Positions 9,050 through 16,953 are shown, numbered from the stretch's first letter. The stretch is DNA of 64,000 nucleotides from Sediminicola sp047612485 (GCA_047612485.1 JBLGAT010000006.1:4586-68585); one strand, 5' to 3'. The notes: generated by a model not told the origin, from the sequence alone. A program made the numbers and translations.

Positions 9050-9805
9050 TTATAATGAGGTTCCTCCGTCCAAGGTTATTGTTTGCCCGGTGATGAATTT
9101 GGAATTTTCAGAGGCCAACCAGCAAATAGCTTCCGCAATTTCCTCTGCCTCCCCAAACCTACCCATAGGTATAACCCGTTTTAACTTATCACCCATATCT
9201 GGACTTACCGAGAGTAATTGTTCCAACAATGGCGAATGTGTAAACCCAGGGCACACTGCGTTGATTCGGATTTTTTTTCTTCCATACTCCAAGGCGGCCG
9301 ATTTTGTCATTCCTACTACTGCAAATTTACTAGCAGAATAAGAAAGGTTATTTCCCGAAGCCTTTAATCCCGCCAAAGAAGCAACATTCACAATATTACC
9401 ATATCCCTGTTTTAGCATCTGTTGTATCGCAAGTTTCATGCAATAGAATACTCCGGTTTGGTTCACCGCAATCACATTATGCCAGTCCTCAAGGAAATAA
9501 TCGGCAGTCTTTGCTTGGTGTTTGCCTCCTATTCCAGCATTGTTCACCATGACATCCAGACGATCATGTTTCTCAATTACGGTTTGAAGTAATTCCTTTA
9601 CCTGCTCAAACTGGGTTACATCGGTTTCTATTGCTGAGGCCATTCCTCCATCATTTCGGATTTCACTTGCCACCTTTTCTGCACTTTCCAAATTGATATC
9701 AGAGACAACGACAATGGCCTTATGTGCGCCAAAAAGTTTTGCCGTGGCTGCCCCTATGCCACTACCAGCTCCTGTAATCACCACTACTTTGTCTTTCAAA
9801 TTCAT
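9050..9805 (-). CDS. SDR-family oxidoreductase
   Basis: Classical short-chain dehydrogenase of 251 residues. TGAGSGIG is at 11-18, followed by an Asp at the end of beta-2 (VVVSDIN), which usually favours NAD(H) over NADP(H). NNAG is near 88-91, the catalytic Ser at 143 and Y156-x3-K160 (YSASK). The C-terminus ITGQTITLDGG is standard. Position between the isomerase and the DUF1330/kinase/ACAD genes suggests it oxidises a hydroxyacyl-CoA intermediate of the same route. Substrate unknown. Confidence 0.9.
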   Translation of the reverse strand: MNLKDKVVVITGAGSGIGAATAKLFGAHKAIVVVSDINLESAEKVASEIRNDGGMASAIETDVTQFEQVKELLQTVIEKHDRLDVMVNNAGIGGKHQAKTADYFLEDWHNVIAVNQTGVFYCMKLAIQQMLKQGYGNIVNVASLAGLKASGNNLSYSASKFAVVGMTKSAALEYGRKKIRINAVCPGFTHSPLLEQLLSVSPDMGDKLKRVIPMGRFGEAEEIAEAICWLASENSKFITGQTITLDGGTSL

Positions 9806-9827
9806 TTTTCCGTTTTTGCTTGATTTA

Positions 9828-10223
9828 CTATTTGTAATGAGGTGTGCAATGAATTAATCGTGAATCTTCCAATGCTTGCTCCCTTAATTCTGAAGGATAT
9901 CCATCGGCCATTATCATGGTCATAAAATCGGAAACGGAATTATATTTTATGATAAGTACATCATCCCATAAGGTATCTTCTGCAGGACCTATCACCATAT
10001 GCTTGGGCGATCCGTAAAACACTATTTCCGCATTCACTTTTAAAAAAAAAGGAGTCGCTTGTCGCATATATTCGGTGTAGGATTCCTTTCCCGTCATTCC
10101 CGTTTCTGGCACAAGAGCTTTATATTTTACCATATTTAGCATGACCACAGAATCCTTGGATGCGCTTTTTGCAAAGTCCGATACTTGGTCTGGATTCATG
10201 TTTAAATAGTATTGCCCGTCCAT
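9828..10223 (-). CDS. DUF1330-like small protein
   Basis: A 131-residue soluble protein with the ferredoxin-like alpha+beta pattern of DUF1330/EthD-like dimeric barrels: VVMLNMVKYKA, ESYTEYMRQATPFFLKVNAEIVFYGSPK, DDVLIIKYNSVSDFMTMI and a C-terminal SRLIHCTPH. No catalytic motif is known for the family, and I assign no function. It is 2 bases downstream of the phosphotransferase gene, and therefore most likely co-translated with it. A role as accessory subunit or as a small isomerase/lactone-handling enzyme is speculation. Confidence 0.75.
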   Translation of the reverse strand: MDGQYYLNMNPDQVSDFAKSASKDSVVMLNMVKYKALVPETGMTGKESYTEYMRQATPFFLKVNAEIVFYGSPKHMVIGPAEDTLWDDVLIIKYNSVSDFMTMIMADGYPSELREQALEDSRLIHCTPHYK

Positions 10224-10225
10224 AG

Positions 10226-11305
10226 TTAGTATAAATTATCTATTTGATTTTTTTGAATTGCCTGCCATGCGGTATTACAACATAAAGCAGAAGCCTTATT
10301 CAAATTCGCAAACTTGGGATCACTGGTATGGCCATGTTTATATCTGTAATAAATCTGCTGGGCAATTACCGCAATCTTAAAAAGTCCGTAAGCAAAATAA
10401 AAGGTAAGGTTATCTATATTTCTACCACTTTTTAAAGCATAGTGCTGCACAATTTCAGTTCGTGAGGGATTTCCTTTCATAACCGTTGGGGAAGGAAGCC
10501 CTTGTTTCATAAATTCTGGGTCATCTGCCGTTGTCCAATAGGCAAGTGAAGTTCCCAAATCCATTAAAGGATCTCCAAGCGTACACATTTCCCAATCTAA
10601 AATAGCTGAAATCTTCTTCCAACTATCATCAGCAAAAACCACATTGTCATATTTGAAATCGTTGTGAATAAGGGCATGGCCATATTTTTTGGGTTGATTT
10701 TCACTCATCCACGTCATTACCTTTTGTGCTGCCGGCACTTCATCGGTTGCCGCGGCCAGATACTGCTTGCCCCAATTATGTACCTGACGTTCTACGTACC
10801 CTTCTGGTCTTCCCAGTTCTGAAAGTCCTGCGGCTTTATAATCTATATCGTGAAATTCTGCAAAGGCATCGACCCAAGTATCGGAAATGATTTTAAATTC
10901 CTCGGGGGAAACTTGTTTACTAAGGGCAGATGAAGCCGTTAGAATCTCGCCATTTACCTTCTCCATAATATAAAATGGAGCTCCCATAATTTTGGGATCT
11001 TCATTAAAGACATATACTTTAGGACTCTTGTCATAAACAGGGTTTAACTGCTGTAGCACCCTAAATTCACGTCCCATATCATGCCCGCGTTTGGGCGCTG
11101 CAAAGGGCGGTCTTCGTAGGACGTATTCCTTGTCCTCAATTTGAAGTAGATAGGTTAGGTTGGAATAACCATTGGTGAATTGTTTCACTTTCAATTCGGT
11201 ATTCACCTTGGTTATTAGCGCTTGTTTTAGCAAAAAATCCTTAAGCTTAACCTCATTGATTTCCTCCCCTTCCCGTACCGGTTTTAAGTTTTTTTCGTTA
11301 GACAT
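10226..11305 (-). CDS. ACAD10/11-like aminoglycoside-phosphotransferase-fold kinase
   Basis: A 359-residue APH/choline-kinase fold protein. LTYLLQIEDKEYVLRRPP provides the nucleotide-binding Lys/Arg region, HNDFKYDN at 214-221 the catalytic loop (H214, D216, N221) and ILDWEMCTLGDPLMDLG the metal-binding Asp (D237). The IEDKEYVLRRPPFAAPKRGHDMGREFRVL region and the DWEMCTLGDPLMDL block match the kinase half of ACAD10/ACAD11, which phosphorylates the 4-hydroxyl of 4-hydroxyacyl-CoA. The gene overlaps the start of its upstream neighbour's end by 8 bases, and that neighbour encodes the matching dehydrogenase half. It is not an antibiotic resistance gene by context. Confidence 0.88.
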   Translation of the reverse strand: MSNEKNLKPVREGEEINEVKLKDFLLKQALITKVNTELKVKQFTNGYSNLTYLLQIEDKEYVLRRPPFAAPKRGHDMGREFRVLQQLNPVYDKSPKVYVFNEDPKIMGAPFYIMEKVNGEILTASSALSKQVSPEEFKIISDTWVDAFAEFHDIDYKAAGLSELGRPEGYVERQVHNWGKQYLAAATDEVPAAQKVMTWMSENQPKKYGHALIHNDFKYDNVVFADDSWKKISAILDWEMCTLGDPLMDLGTSLAYWTTADDPEFMKQGLPSPTVMKGNPSRTEIVQHYALKSGRNIDNLTFYFAYGLFKIAVIAQQIYYRYKHGHTSDPKFANLNKASALCCNTAWQAIQKNQIDNLY

Positions 11306-12524
11306 TCTGTTTTTTTACATACTTGTATATCGTACTTTTTCCCAATTGACTCATATGAACTTCATCCGGACCATCGGCCAAACGTAGCGTCCGTGCCGCG
11401 GCAAAGAAATGGGCCAAGGGGGTATCACTGCCAACTCCCTTTCCGCCTAAAATCTGAATAGCTCTGTCAATAACCTTCAAGGCCATTTGGGGCGTGACTA
11501 TTTTTATCATGGCAATTAAATCCTTAGCCTCTTTATTTCCTACTTTATCCATTTTATCAGCTGCGGACAACACCAACAAACGGGTCTGTTCAATCTCACA
11601 GGCAGAAAGGGCTATATCTTGTCGTACACTACTAAAAGTATCCAAGGTTCTACCAAAAGGTTTTCTTTGCACTGTGCGTTCCGACATAATTTCCAAAGAA
11701 CGTTGCGCCATACCAATCAACCGCATACAGTGATGAATACGGCCCGGACCTAAACGGCCCTGCGCTATTTCAAAACCTCTACCCTCACCTAATAGTAAAT
11801 TGGATTTGGGTACGCGAACATTGTCCAAAATTATTTCAGCGTGGCCTTCCGGCGAATCGGTATACCCAAAAACACTCAGCGCTCTTTCAATCTTTAGACC
11901 TGGGGTATCCATGGGTACCAAAATCATACTCTGTTGTACATGACGCGGTGCATCAAAATTAGTCTTTCCCATCACAATGGCTATTTTGCAATTGGGGTCC
12001 ATCGCACCGGAAGACCACCATTTTCTACCATTAATAATATAGTCATTCCCGTCCGAAATAATGGCGGTTTCAATGTTGGTGGCATCGGAAGAAGCAACCT
12101 CGGGCTCCGTCATTAAAAAAGCCGAACGTATTTCTCCGTTCAATAAAGGCCCCAACCATTTTTCTTGTTGTTCTAGAGTGCCATATTTGGCGAGTACCTC
12201 CATGTTTCCCGTATCGGGAGCGCTACAATTAAAGATTTCAGACGACCAGATTATGCGCCCCATGATTTCCGCCAAAGGAGCATATTCCAAATTCGAAAGC
12301 CCTGGACTAAGTTCTCCATACGAGGCAGGAAGAAAAACATTCCAAAGTCCAGCATCTTTGGCCTTTTGTTTTAAGGCTTCCATGCCAGGCCAACGTTTCC
12401 AACTATTTTCCGGATTTTGATGGAACAACTCCACCTCCTTTTCAATAGGGTGAACATAGGTTTCCATAAAATCCCTCAATTTTTCTTGAAGTGCTATCGA
12501 TTTACCGCTGTAGTCAAAATTCAT
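11298..12524 (-). CDS. ACAD10/11-like acyl-CoA dehydrogenase
   Basis: FAD-dependent acyl-CoA dehydrogenase of 408 residues with N-terminal helical, middle beta and C-terminal helical domains. FLMTEPEVASSDATNI and the segment GRKWWSSGAMDPNCKIAIVMGKT are characteristic of the ACAD10/11 group, as is LRLADGPDEVHMSQLGK near 380-396 in place of the YEGT block of ordinary ACADs. RKPFGRTLDTFSSVRQD is the usual FAD/tetramer region. In ACAD10/11 this domain follows phosphorylation of a 4-hydroxyacyl-CoA and removes phosphate to yield an enoyl-CoA. Here the two activities are separate overlapping genes. Confidence 0.9.
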   Translation of the reverse strand: MNFDYSGKSIALQEKLRDFMETYVHPIEKEVELFHQNPENSWKRWPGMEALKQKAKDAGLWNVFLPASYGELSPGLSNLEYAPLAEIMGRIIWSSEIFNCSAPDTGNMEVLAKYGTLEQQEKWLGPLLNGEIRSAFLMTEPEVASSDATNIETAIISDGNDYIINGRKWWSSGAMDPNCKIAIVMGKTNFDAPRHVQQSMILVPMDTPGLKIERALSVFGYTDSPEGHAEIILDNVRVPKSNLLLGEGRGFEIAQGRLGPGRIHHCMRLIGMAQRSLEIMSERTVQRKPFGRTLDTFSSVRQDIALSACEIEQTRLLVLSAADKMDKVGNKEAKDLIAMIKIVTPQMALKVIDRAIQILGGKGVGSDTPLAHFFAAARTLRLADGPDEVHMSQLGKSTIYKYVKKQNV

Positions 12525-12535
12525 AGTTCATTTTA

Positions 12536-13309
12536 TTAACCCGAAATTAAATAACCTCCATCCGCAGCATACACTCCGCCTGTCATGTAAGAGCCAGCAT
12601 CGGACGCCAACAACATTACTATTCCGGCCATTTCATCAGGTTCTGCCACCCTTTTCAAAGGAATGATACTGGTATATTGTGCAGCCAGTTTTTCATCGGA
12701 CCACAGACTTTCACTAAATTTTGTTTTGATCAATCCTGGACAAACCACGTTGGAACGGATTCCGTATCGGCCCCACTCCTTTGCTTGGTTCTTTGTGAGC
12801 ATGATCACAGCAGATTTCGTCATACTATAGAGTCCCAATCGAAATCCGGGATGTATGCCCTCTACCGATGCAATATTGATTATACTACCACCTCCATTTG
12901 CTTTCATATACGGCTGTGCCAAATTGGAAAGTATCCAAGGTGCCTTAACGTTTACGTTCATGATTTTATCGAACACTTCTTCCCCTGCCGATTCCAATGG
13001 TCCGTAAAACGGATTTATGGCCGCGTTGTTGACCAGGATGTCTATTCTTCCATAGGCCTCCATCGTTTTGGCTATCAGTTGCTCCCTTTGGGTGGCGTCC
13101 CCAATATGACATTCGATTCCTATGGCTTCTAACCCAGCTTCATTAAACTCCTTCGCCACGGCATCAACAGCCTCTTGTTTTCTACTACTAATTACCACTT
13201 TGGCCCCGTTTTCAGCAAGACCCTTGGCTATGGAAAGTCCTATCCCCTTGCTTGATCCCGTAACGATGGCCACTTTCCCCGTTAGGTTAAATTTTGATTT
13301 TATACTCAT
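12536..13309 (-). CDS. SDR-family oxidoreductase (DHRS4-like)
   Basis: Short-chain dehydrogenase of 257 residues from the ATG at 13307-13309; the frame stays open 25 codons upstream but that extension is low-complexity (FKSQKPKANNKQQ) and unlikely to be translated. TGSSKGIG is at 17-24, an Arg (SSRKQ) after beta-2 suggests NADP(H) use, NNAA replaces NNAG at 94-97, Ser148, and Y161-x3-K165 is the catalytic pair. RSNVVCPGLIKTKFSESLW is typical of the DHRS4 branch, which reduces or oxidises hydrophobic ketones and alcohols. It is the gene just upstream of the ACAD10/11-like dehydrogenase (11 bases). Confidence 0.9.
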   Translation of the reverse strand: MSIKSKFNLTGKVAIVTGSSKGIGLSIAKGLAENGAKVVISSRKQEAVDAVAKEFNEAGLEAIGIECHIGDATQREQLIAKTMEAYGRIDILVNNAAINPFYGPLESAGEEVFDKIMNVNVKAPWILSNLAQPYMKANGGGSIINIASVEGIHPGFRLGLYSMTKSAVIMLTKNQAKEWGRYGIRSNVVCPGLIKTKFSESLWSDEKLAAQYTSIIPLKRVAEPDEMAGIVMLLASDAGSYMTGGVYAADGGYLISG

Positions 13310-13392
13310 TTTAGTTGATTGTTGTTTGTTGTTGGCTTTTGGCTTTTGGCTCTTAAATCTATCCTTACCTATTACACTTATCATATCTTTCG

Positions 13393-13426
13393 TGTTCCGA
13401 AGTTCTCGACTCCGCTCGAAATGACA
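13393..13426. repeat. Short intergenic repeat with TCGA arms
   Basis: Intergenic element containing GTTCTCGACTCCGCTCGAAA followed by TGACA. The TCGA-GCGGAG-TCGA core (other strand) can form a small stem-loop. A decayed copy lies at 7181-7210. It sits in the 138-base gap between the second acyl-CoA dehydrogenase and the SDR gene, so it would be transcribed if the cluster is read through. Confidence 0.55.
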
Positions 13427-13447
13427 GTTTGTGTTCTTGGCTCTAAT

Positions 13448-15259
13448 TTATGCAAATACCTCCTTCTCTGTATTCAGTGTCAATGCTTGCTTGTCCATCA
13501 ATATTTCGGAAAGCCCAGTTGTTTTGGGGAGTTCGTATTTAAAATAAAACTGCATGGCGTGGATTTTGTTTTCGTAGAATTCAGCGCTAAAATTGGTATC
13601 TCCAGAGACCAATGCTCTTTGTGCTTCACGGCCAATATCCAACCATTGCCATGCAATGATGATAGTACTGAAGAATTCCATAAAGGGTGTGGCGTCTGCC
13701 AAGAATCGCTGATAATCGCCCTTCATTGCATAACCCACAAGGGATTGCAGCACTTTTTGGGTGAGTTCCAGTTTACTGCCTAATTTCTCAGCCAACGGTT
13801 TCAACGATTCGTGCACCATACTTTCCTTGATAGAATTCATAATTTCCTCAGAGAGCAATTGCAGTGCTTTTCCATTTTCCATAGTGATTTTTCTTCCCAA
13901 AAGATCCTGGGACTGTATGCCGGTAGTACCTTCATAAATGGCCGAGATTCGGATATCCCGTAAATATTGTTGTAAAATATAATCGGAACAAAAACCATAA
14001 CCCCCTAGTACTTGTACCCCATTATTTACAGAAGTAATGCCCATTTCAGAGGGGTAGGTCTTAACTACCGGGGTCAATATTTCCAACAACAACTTGTATT
14101 TCTCCCTACTTTCTGCATCTGGAAGCGATTGCGAAAGGTCTTGATACCGTGAAGTCAAAAAGACCAAGCTTAAAGATCCTTCTGTAATTACCTTTTGTAA
14201 AAGCAGCATTCTGCGAACATCGGGGTGATTAATGATGAGGGTTTGTTCTTGGGAGGCATCTTTTTTACCTGTACGTTGCAGCTCCCGACCCTGAGGTCTT
14301 TCTTTAGCATAGCTAACCGAGGCATGGTAGGCACCTGTAGCAATTGCAGCAGCACCTCGGCCTACAGCGATCCGTGCGCCATTCATCATTAGGAACATAT
14401 ACTTTAAGCCTTTATTGGGCTCACCAACCAACCAACCGGTGCAGTCTTCCTTATCCCCAAAAAACAGATGTGTGGTACAATACCCTTTTTGACCCATTTT
14501 TTGAAAATCACCAACCGTGGTGACATCATTATCTTCCAAGTTACCGCCTTCATCTAGTCGGTTTTTTGGCACAACAAAAAGTGAAATGCCCTTGGTTCCT
14601 GCAGGCGCTCCTTTGATACGGGCCAAAACCAGATGTACAATATTTTCTACTCCTTTATAATCCCCGCCGGAAATGAATATTTTTTGTCCGTTTATTTTAT
14701 AGGAATCTCCGTCAGGCACGGCGGTTGTCACAATATCCGAGAGCGAGCTTCCTGCCTGTGGTTCAGTGAGGCACATGGTGCCGCCCCATTGCCCGGCCAT
14801 CATTTTGGGTACATAGGTATCCTTAAGGAATTGATTCCCAAAATGCACAATCAATTCTGCTGCCCCGATCGTAAGGCCAATGTAACCGGGTAAGTGATTA
14901 TTGGCCGCCTCCTGAATAAAGGCAGAAGCATGTACTGCCATTGAGGGCATTTGCATGCCACCAGCCTCATAGGAGAACGGACCCGATAAAAACCCCATTT
15001 CACCGCCTTCCTTCATGTACTTGTTTACCTGTGGATGAACAATAATTTCCCCATCCTTAAAGTGGGCGGGGTTTTCATCCATCTCCCTAAAATAAGGGTA
15101 GAGTTCCTTATCTGAAAAATCCTTTACGGAGTCGAGCATCATGGCAATAGACTCCTCATCGTATTCCGAGAAGCGTTCTTGTTGCAGTACCCCCTTGATA
15201 TCGTGTACGTTGAACAGTAAAAATTTAAGGGTATCCATTTCTATATAGGTATTGGCCAT
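13448..15259 (-). CDS. Acyl-CoA dehydrogenase, 600-residue class with C-terminal extension
   Basis: FAD-linked acyl-CoA dehydrogenase of 603 residues, the length of the FadE5/DmdC-like group that carries an extra C-terminal helical domain (acyl-CoA dehydrogenase C-terminal-like). Landmarks are MCLTEPQAGSSLSDI near 160, GQKIFISGGD, the long insert ELQRTGKKDASQEQTLI and the catalytic-Glu block IYEGTTGIQSQDLLGRK near 438-454. The reaction is alpha,beta-desaturation of acyl-CoA, with electrons passed to ETF. Upstream is a 171-base gap to the Crp-type regulator gene. It is probably the first structural gene of the catabolic transcription unit. Confidence 0.93.
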   Translation of the reverse strand: MANTYIEMDTLKFLLFNVHDIKGVLQQERFSEYDEESIAMMLDSVKDFSDKELYPYFREMDENPAHFKDGEIIVHPQVNKYMKEGGEMGFLSGPFSYEAGGMQMPSMAVHASAFIQEAANNHLPGYIGLTIGAAELIVHFGNQFLKDTYVPKMMAGQWGGTMCLTEPQAGSSLSDIVTTAVPDGDSYKINGQKIFISGGDYKGVENIVHLVLARIKGAPAGTKGISLFVVPKNRLDEGGNLEDNDVTTVGDFQKMGQKGYCTTHLFFGDKEDCTGWLVGEPNKGLKYMFLMMNGARIAVGRGAAAIATGAYHASVSYAKERPQGRELQRTGKKDASQEQTLIINHPDVRRMLLLQKVITEGSLSLVFLTSRYQDLSQSLPDAESREKYKLLLEILTPVVKTYPSEMGITSVNNGVQVLGGYGFCSDYILQQYLRDIRISAIYEGTTGIQSQDLLGRKITMENGKALQLLSEEIMNSIKESMVHESLKPLAEKLGSKLELTQKVLQSLVGYAMKGDYQRFLADATPFMEFFSTIIIAWQWLDIGREAQRALVSGDTNFSAEFYENKIHAMQFYFKYELPKTTGLSEILMDKQALTLNTEKEVFA

Positions 15260-15430
15260 AACAACTGTTTTTAAAAATTAATGCGATTGAAATTAGTATT
15301 TATTCCAAGGAATCTCGTTAAACTGGTTTAATAAAATTGAAAGATATTCCCTGATGAGATTATTGTATTTCACAGGGAAAGGTATTTACATGTTTGCAAG
15401 TCCTATGTTTATTAGACCAAACGTAAAAAA

Positions 15431-16030
15431 CTATCCCTTTCCCAAACGTTTCCTAAGTTTTGAAAGACCAACTGCAGTTAGTCCCAAATAGGAAGCAATC
15501 AAATATTGAGGCACACGCTGAAAAAGGTCGGGACGTTTTTCCAACAATCGCAAATAACGTTCCTCGTTGGTACGACTATTAAGACGCTCCACTCTCGTGA
15601 AAATTTTCATAAACGCCTCCTGCATGGACAACCGACCAAAACGCTCCAACTGGTGCGACCTTTCAAAAGAGTTCTCAGCATCGGATTTTTTTATAGCGTA
15701 AACTACGGTGGCCTCGGAAGCCTTTAGATAATAATTGGATGGGGTGCCCTTTACATAGGCCGGTAAATCGGTAAAAAAGACATCGTCGGTATAAAATTCC
15801 AATACTTTTTGCTCACCTTCGTCCAACTTATAATAGTAAATACAACCTGTCGCTACATAATAAAAGTAATGAACCAATTGCCCTGGGGTTACCAACGTAT
15901 CGCCCTTTTTTAGATCCATTCGTTGGTAGAATTGCATCTGTTCCTGTACCACCTTATCGTTTACCTGAGTATAAGATAAAATCTTTTGTTTTAGACTCTC
16001 AAGATGTGCTGTTTGGAATATTGTTTTCAA
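15431..16030 (-). CDS. Crp/Fnr-family transcriptional regulator
   Basis: A 199-residue regulator with a cyclic-nucleotide-binding-like jelly roll (about 30-120: LKKGDTLVTPGQLVHYFYYVATGCIYYY) and a C-terminal winged helix containing YLIASYLGLTAVGLSKLRKRL (about 176-196). It lacks an obvious Fnr cysteine cluster. The start I accept is TTG at 16028-16030; the next ATG would remove 31 residues of the N-terminal helix. Located at the head of the acyl-CoA cluster on the same strand, it is the best local candidate regulator, although such Bacteroidota Crp-like proteins often respond to unknown ligands. Confidence 0.88.
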   Translation of the reverse strand: MKTIFQTAHLESLKQKILSYTQVNDKVVQEQMQFYQRMDLKKGDTLVTPGQLVHYFYYVATGCIYYYKLDEGEQKVLEFYTDDVFFTDLPAYVKGTPSNYYLKASEATVVYAIKKSDAENSFERSHQLERFGRLSMQEAFMKIFTRVERLNSRTNEERYLRLLEKRPDLFQRVPQYLIASYLGLTAVGLSKLRKRLGKG

Positions 16031-16659
16031 GGAGTATTTTTAAATAGGAAAGAAATCCAAGATTAATATTAGCCGTTCTGCCATTGCCATTTGGTGTTTT
16101 TGAATCAGATTAACATAAGGAAAGCCTATCTTCTCGATAGAAAGTGGCATTAAGGTCTCCATTGCTGCTGTAGATTCGAACTGATCGAAGGAAATTTTAT
16201 CTCGAAACAGGAGGAGTTTTTGGAACCAGCCAAGCTCTTGGCGATGATTTCTACGTAAGATTCATTTATTTTCATAAAAAACACTAGTTTCTGCAACTGC
16301 TAAATTAAGTCAACACAAGTTCGTGAATAAAATTTAAAAACCTTATTCCCTCATTAGGTTTAATGAATTTTAATTAACGTTACAATTTCAAGCCTCATAA
16401 TTTTTAGCAAAACATGCTACAACTATTCCTATAACTCATTGTAGCTGAATCCTACACTGAAAGTTTCTTCCTTTGTATAATAGCTTGGTTCTCACGGAAT
16501 AGACCTCCAAGAAAATTCAATATTAATCTGTAGCCGTATTTTAGAACCTAACATTCACCAAAACGCACACCTTTTATTTGGTATTAGAAGATATCAAATG
16601 AATGGATTTAAAACAAAAAAACAGTGATAATCATATGATTAACATTGTTTTTTTGTTAC
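16031..16659. other. Intergenic region with a possible decayed ORF
   Basis: No intact gene is seen. On the minus strand, from an ATG at 16275, a short frame is followed in another frame by an open stretch of about 73 codons down to about 16040 (NHRQELGWFQKLLLFRDKIS ... SIEKIGFPYVNLIQKHQ), which reads like genuine protein with a helical, charged pattern. The two frames do not join without a shift, so I read it as a possible frameshifted remnant of a small gene just upstream of the Crp-type regulator. The rest is AT-rich, ending in the inverted repeat at 16612-16657. Confidence 0.35.
16612..16657. repeat. 46-base near-perfect inverted repeat
   Basis: Two 23-base arms meet without a spacer: AACAAAAAAACAGTGATAAT at the left and ATTAACATTGTTTTTTTGTT at the right, with two mismatches and an ATCATATGAT centre. 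The arms are AT-rich and end in A/T runs. It lies directly upstream of the proposed 6S RNA. It could be a bidirectional terminator-like structure, a protein-binding site, or part of the ncRNA promoter region. Confidence 0.7.
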
Positions 16660-16836
16660 CTATTTCTAGGTGGGTAAGGGTAGCGGGATCAGCTTCCCTG
16701 AACCTTTAATGGCTTGATAATCAATAGAATCTGAAACGGGCGATTGCTCTTTTCTGTTTTTTATTTCCCTGGCTTACAACGAAGGACTAAGTGAATATTA
16801 TAAATAGGATTAAGCCTGCGGCGTGATCCTAAAGTT
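16660..16836 (+). ncRNA. ssrS: 6S RNA
   Basis: 6S RNA binds RNA polymerase holoenzyme by mimicking an open promoter. The 5' part contains AGCGGGATCAGCTTCCCTGA and the 3' part AGCCTGCGGCGTGATCC, which parallel the conserved E. coli arms AGCGGGCCAGTCCCCTGAGCC and AGCCTGCGGCGGCATCTCGG as I remember them. The segments pair as expected: GCGGG with CCTGC (one G-U), then TAGG near 16667 with CCTA near 16829 closing the outer stem across an internal loop. The span of about 175 bases fits the usual 160-200. The region codes for no protein and ends before a T-rich terminator. Exact ends are approximate. Confidence 0.78.
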
Positions 16837-16855
16837 TTGTAGGGGCTCAACAAAA

Positions 16856-16888
16856 GCTTGAAACCTTCGGTTTTTTATTTTTTATTTT
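16856..16888 (+). terminator. Possible terminator of the 6S RNA gene
   Basis: A short stem AAACC-TTC-GGTTT is followed by a T-rich run (TTTTTTATTTTTTATTTT). An additional hairpin just upstream pairs AAGTTTTGT (16832) with ACAAAAGCTT. Placed 20-50 bases after the 6S RNA 3' arm, reading on the plus strand. Confidence 0.5.
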
Positions 16889-16927
16889 CCATACTTACAA
16901 AAGCAAGCTTTTGACGCTGGAAAACAA

Positions 16928-16953
16928 AAAAGCCAGACAATATTGTCTGGCTT
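16928..16953 (-). terminator. Rho-independent terminator downstream of tRNA-Pro
   Basis: Perfect palindrome AAGCCAGACA-AT-AT-TGTCTGGCTT; on the minus strand the hairpin is followed by a T run (complement of AAAACAAAAAA at 16921-16931). It starts 4 bases after the encoded CCA of tRNA-Pro. Confidence 0.88.

Noticed and set aside
10226..11305. Aminoglycoside resistance gene
   Set aside because: The APH-like fold is shared, but the motif context and the overlapping ACAD gene place it in the ACAD10/11 kinase group.
13310..13384. Upstream extension of the SDR reading frame by 25 codons
   Set aside because: The extension is low-complexity K/Q/N-rich and the internal ATG at 13309 gives the normal SDR N-terminus.
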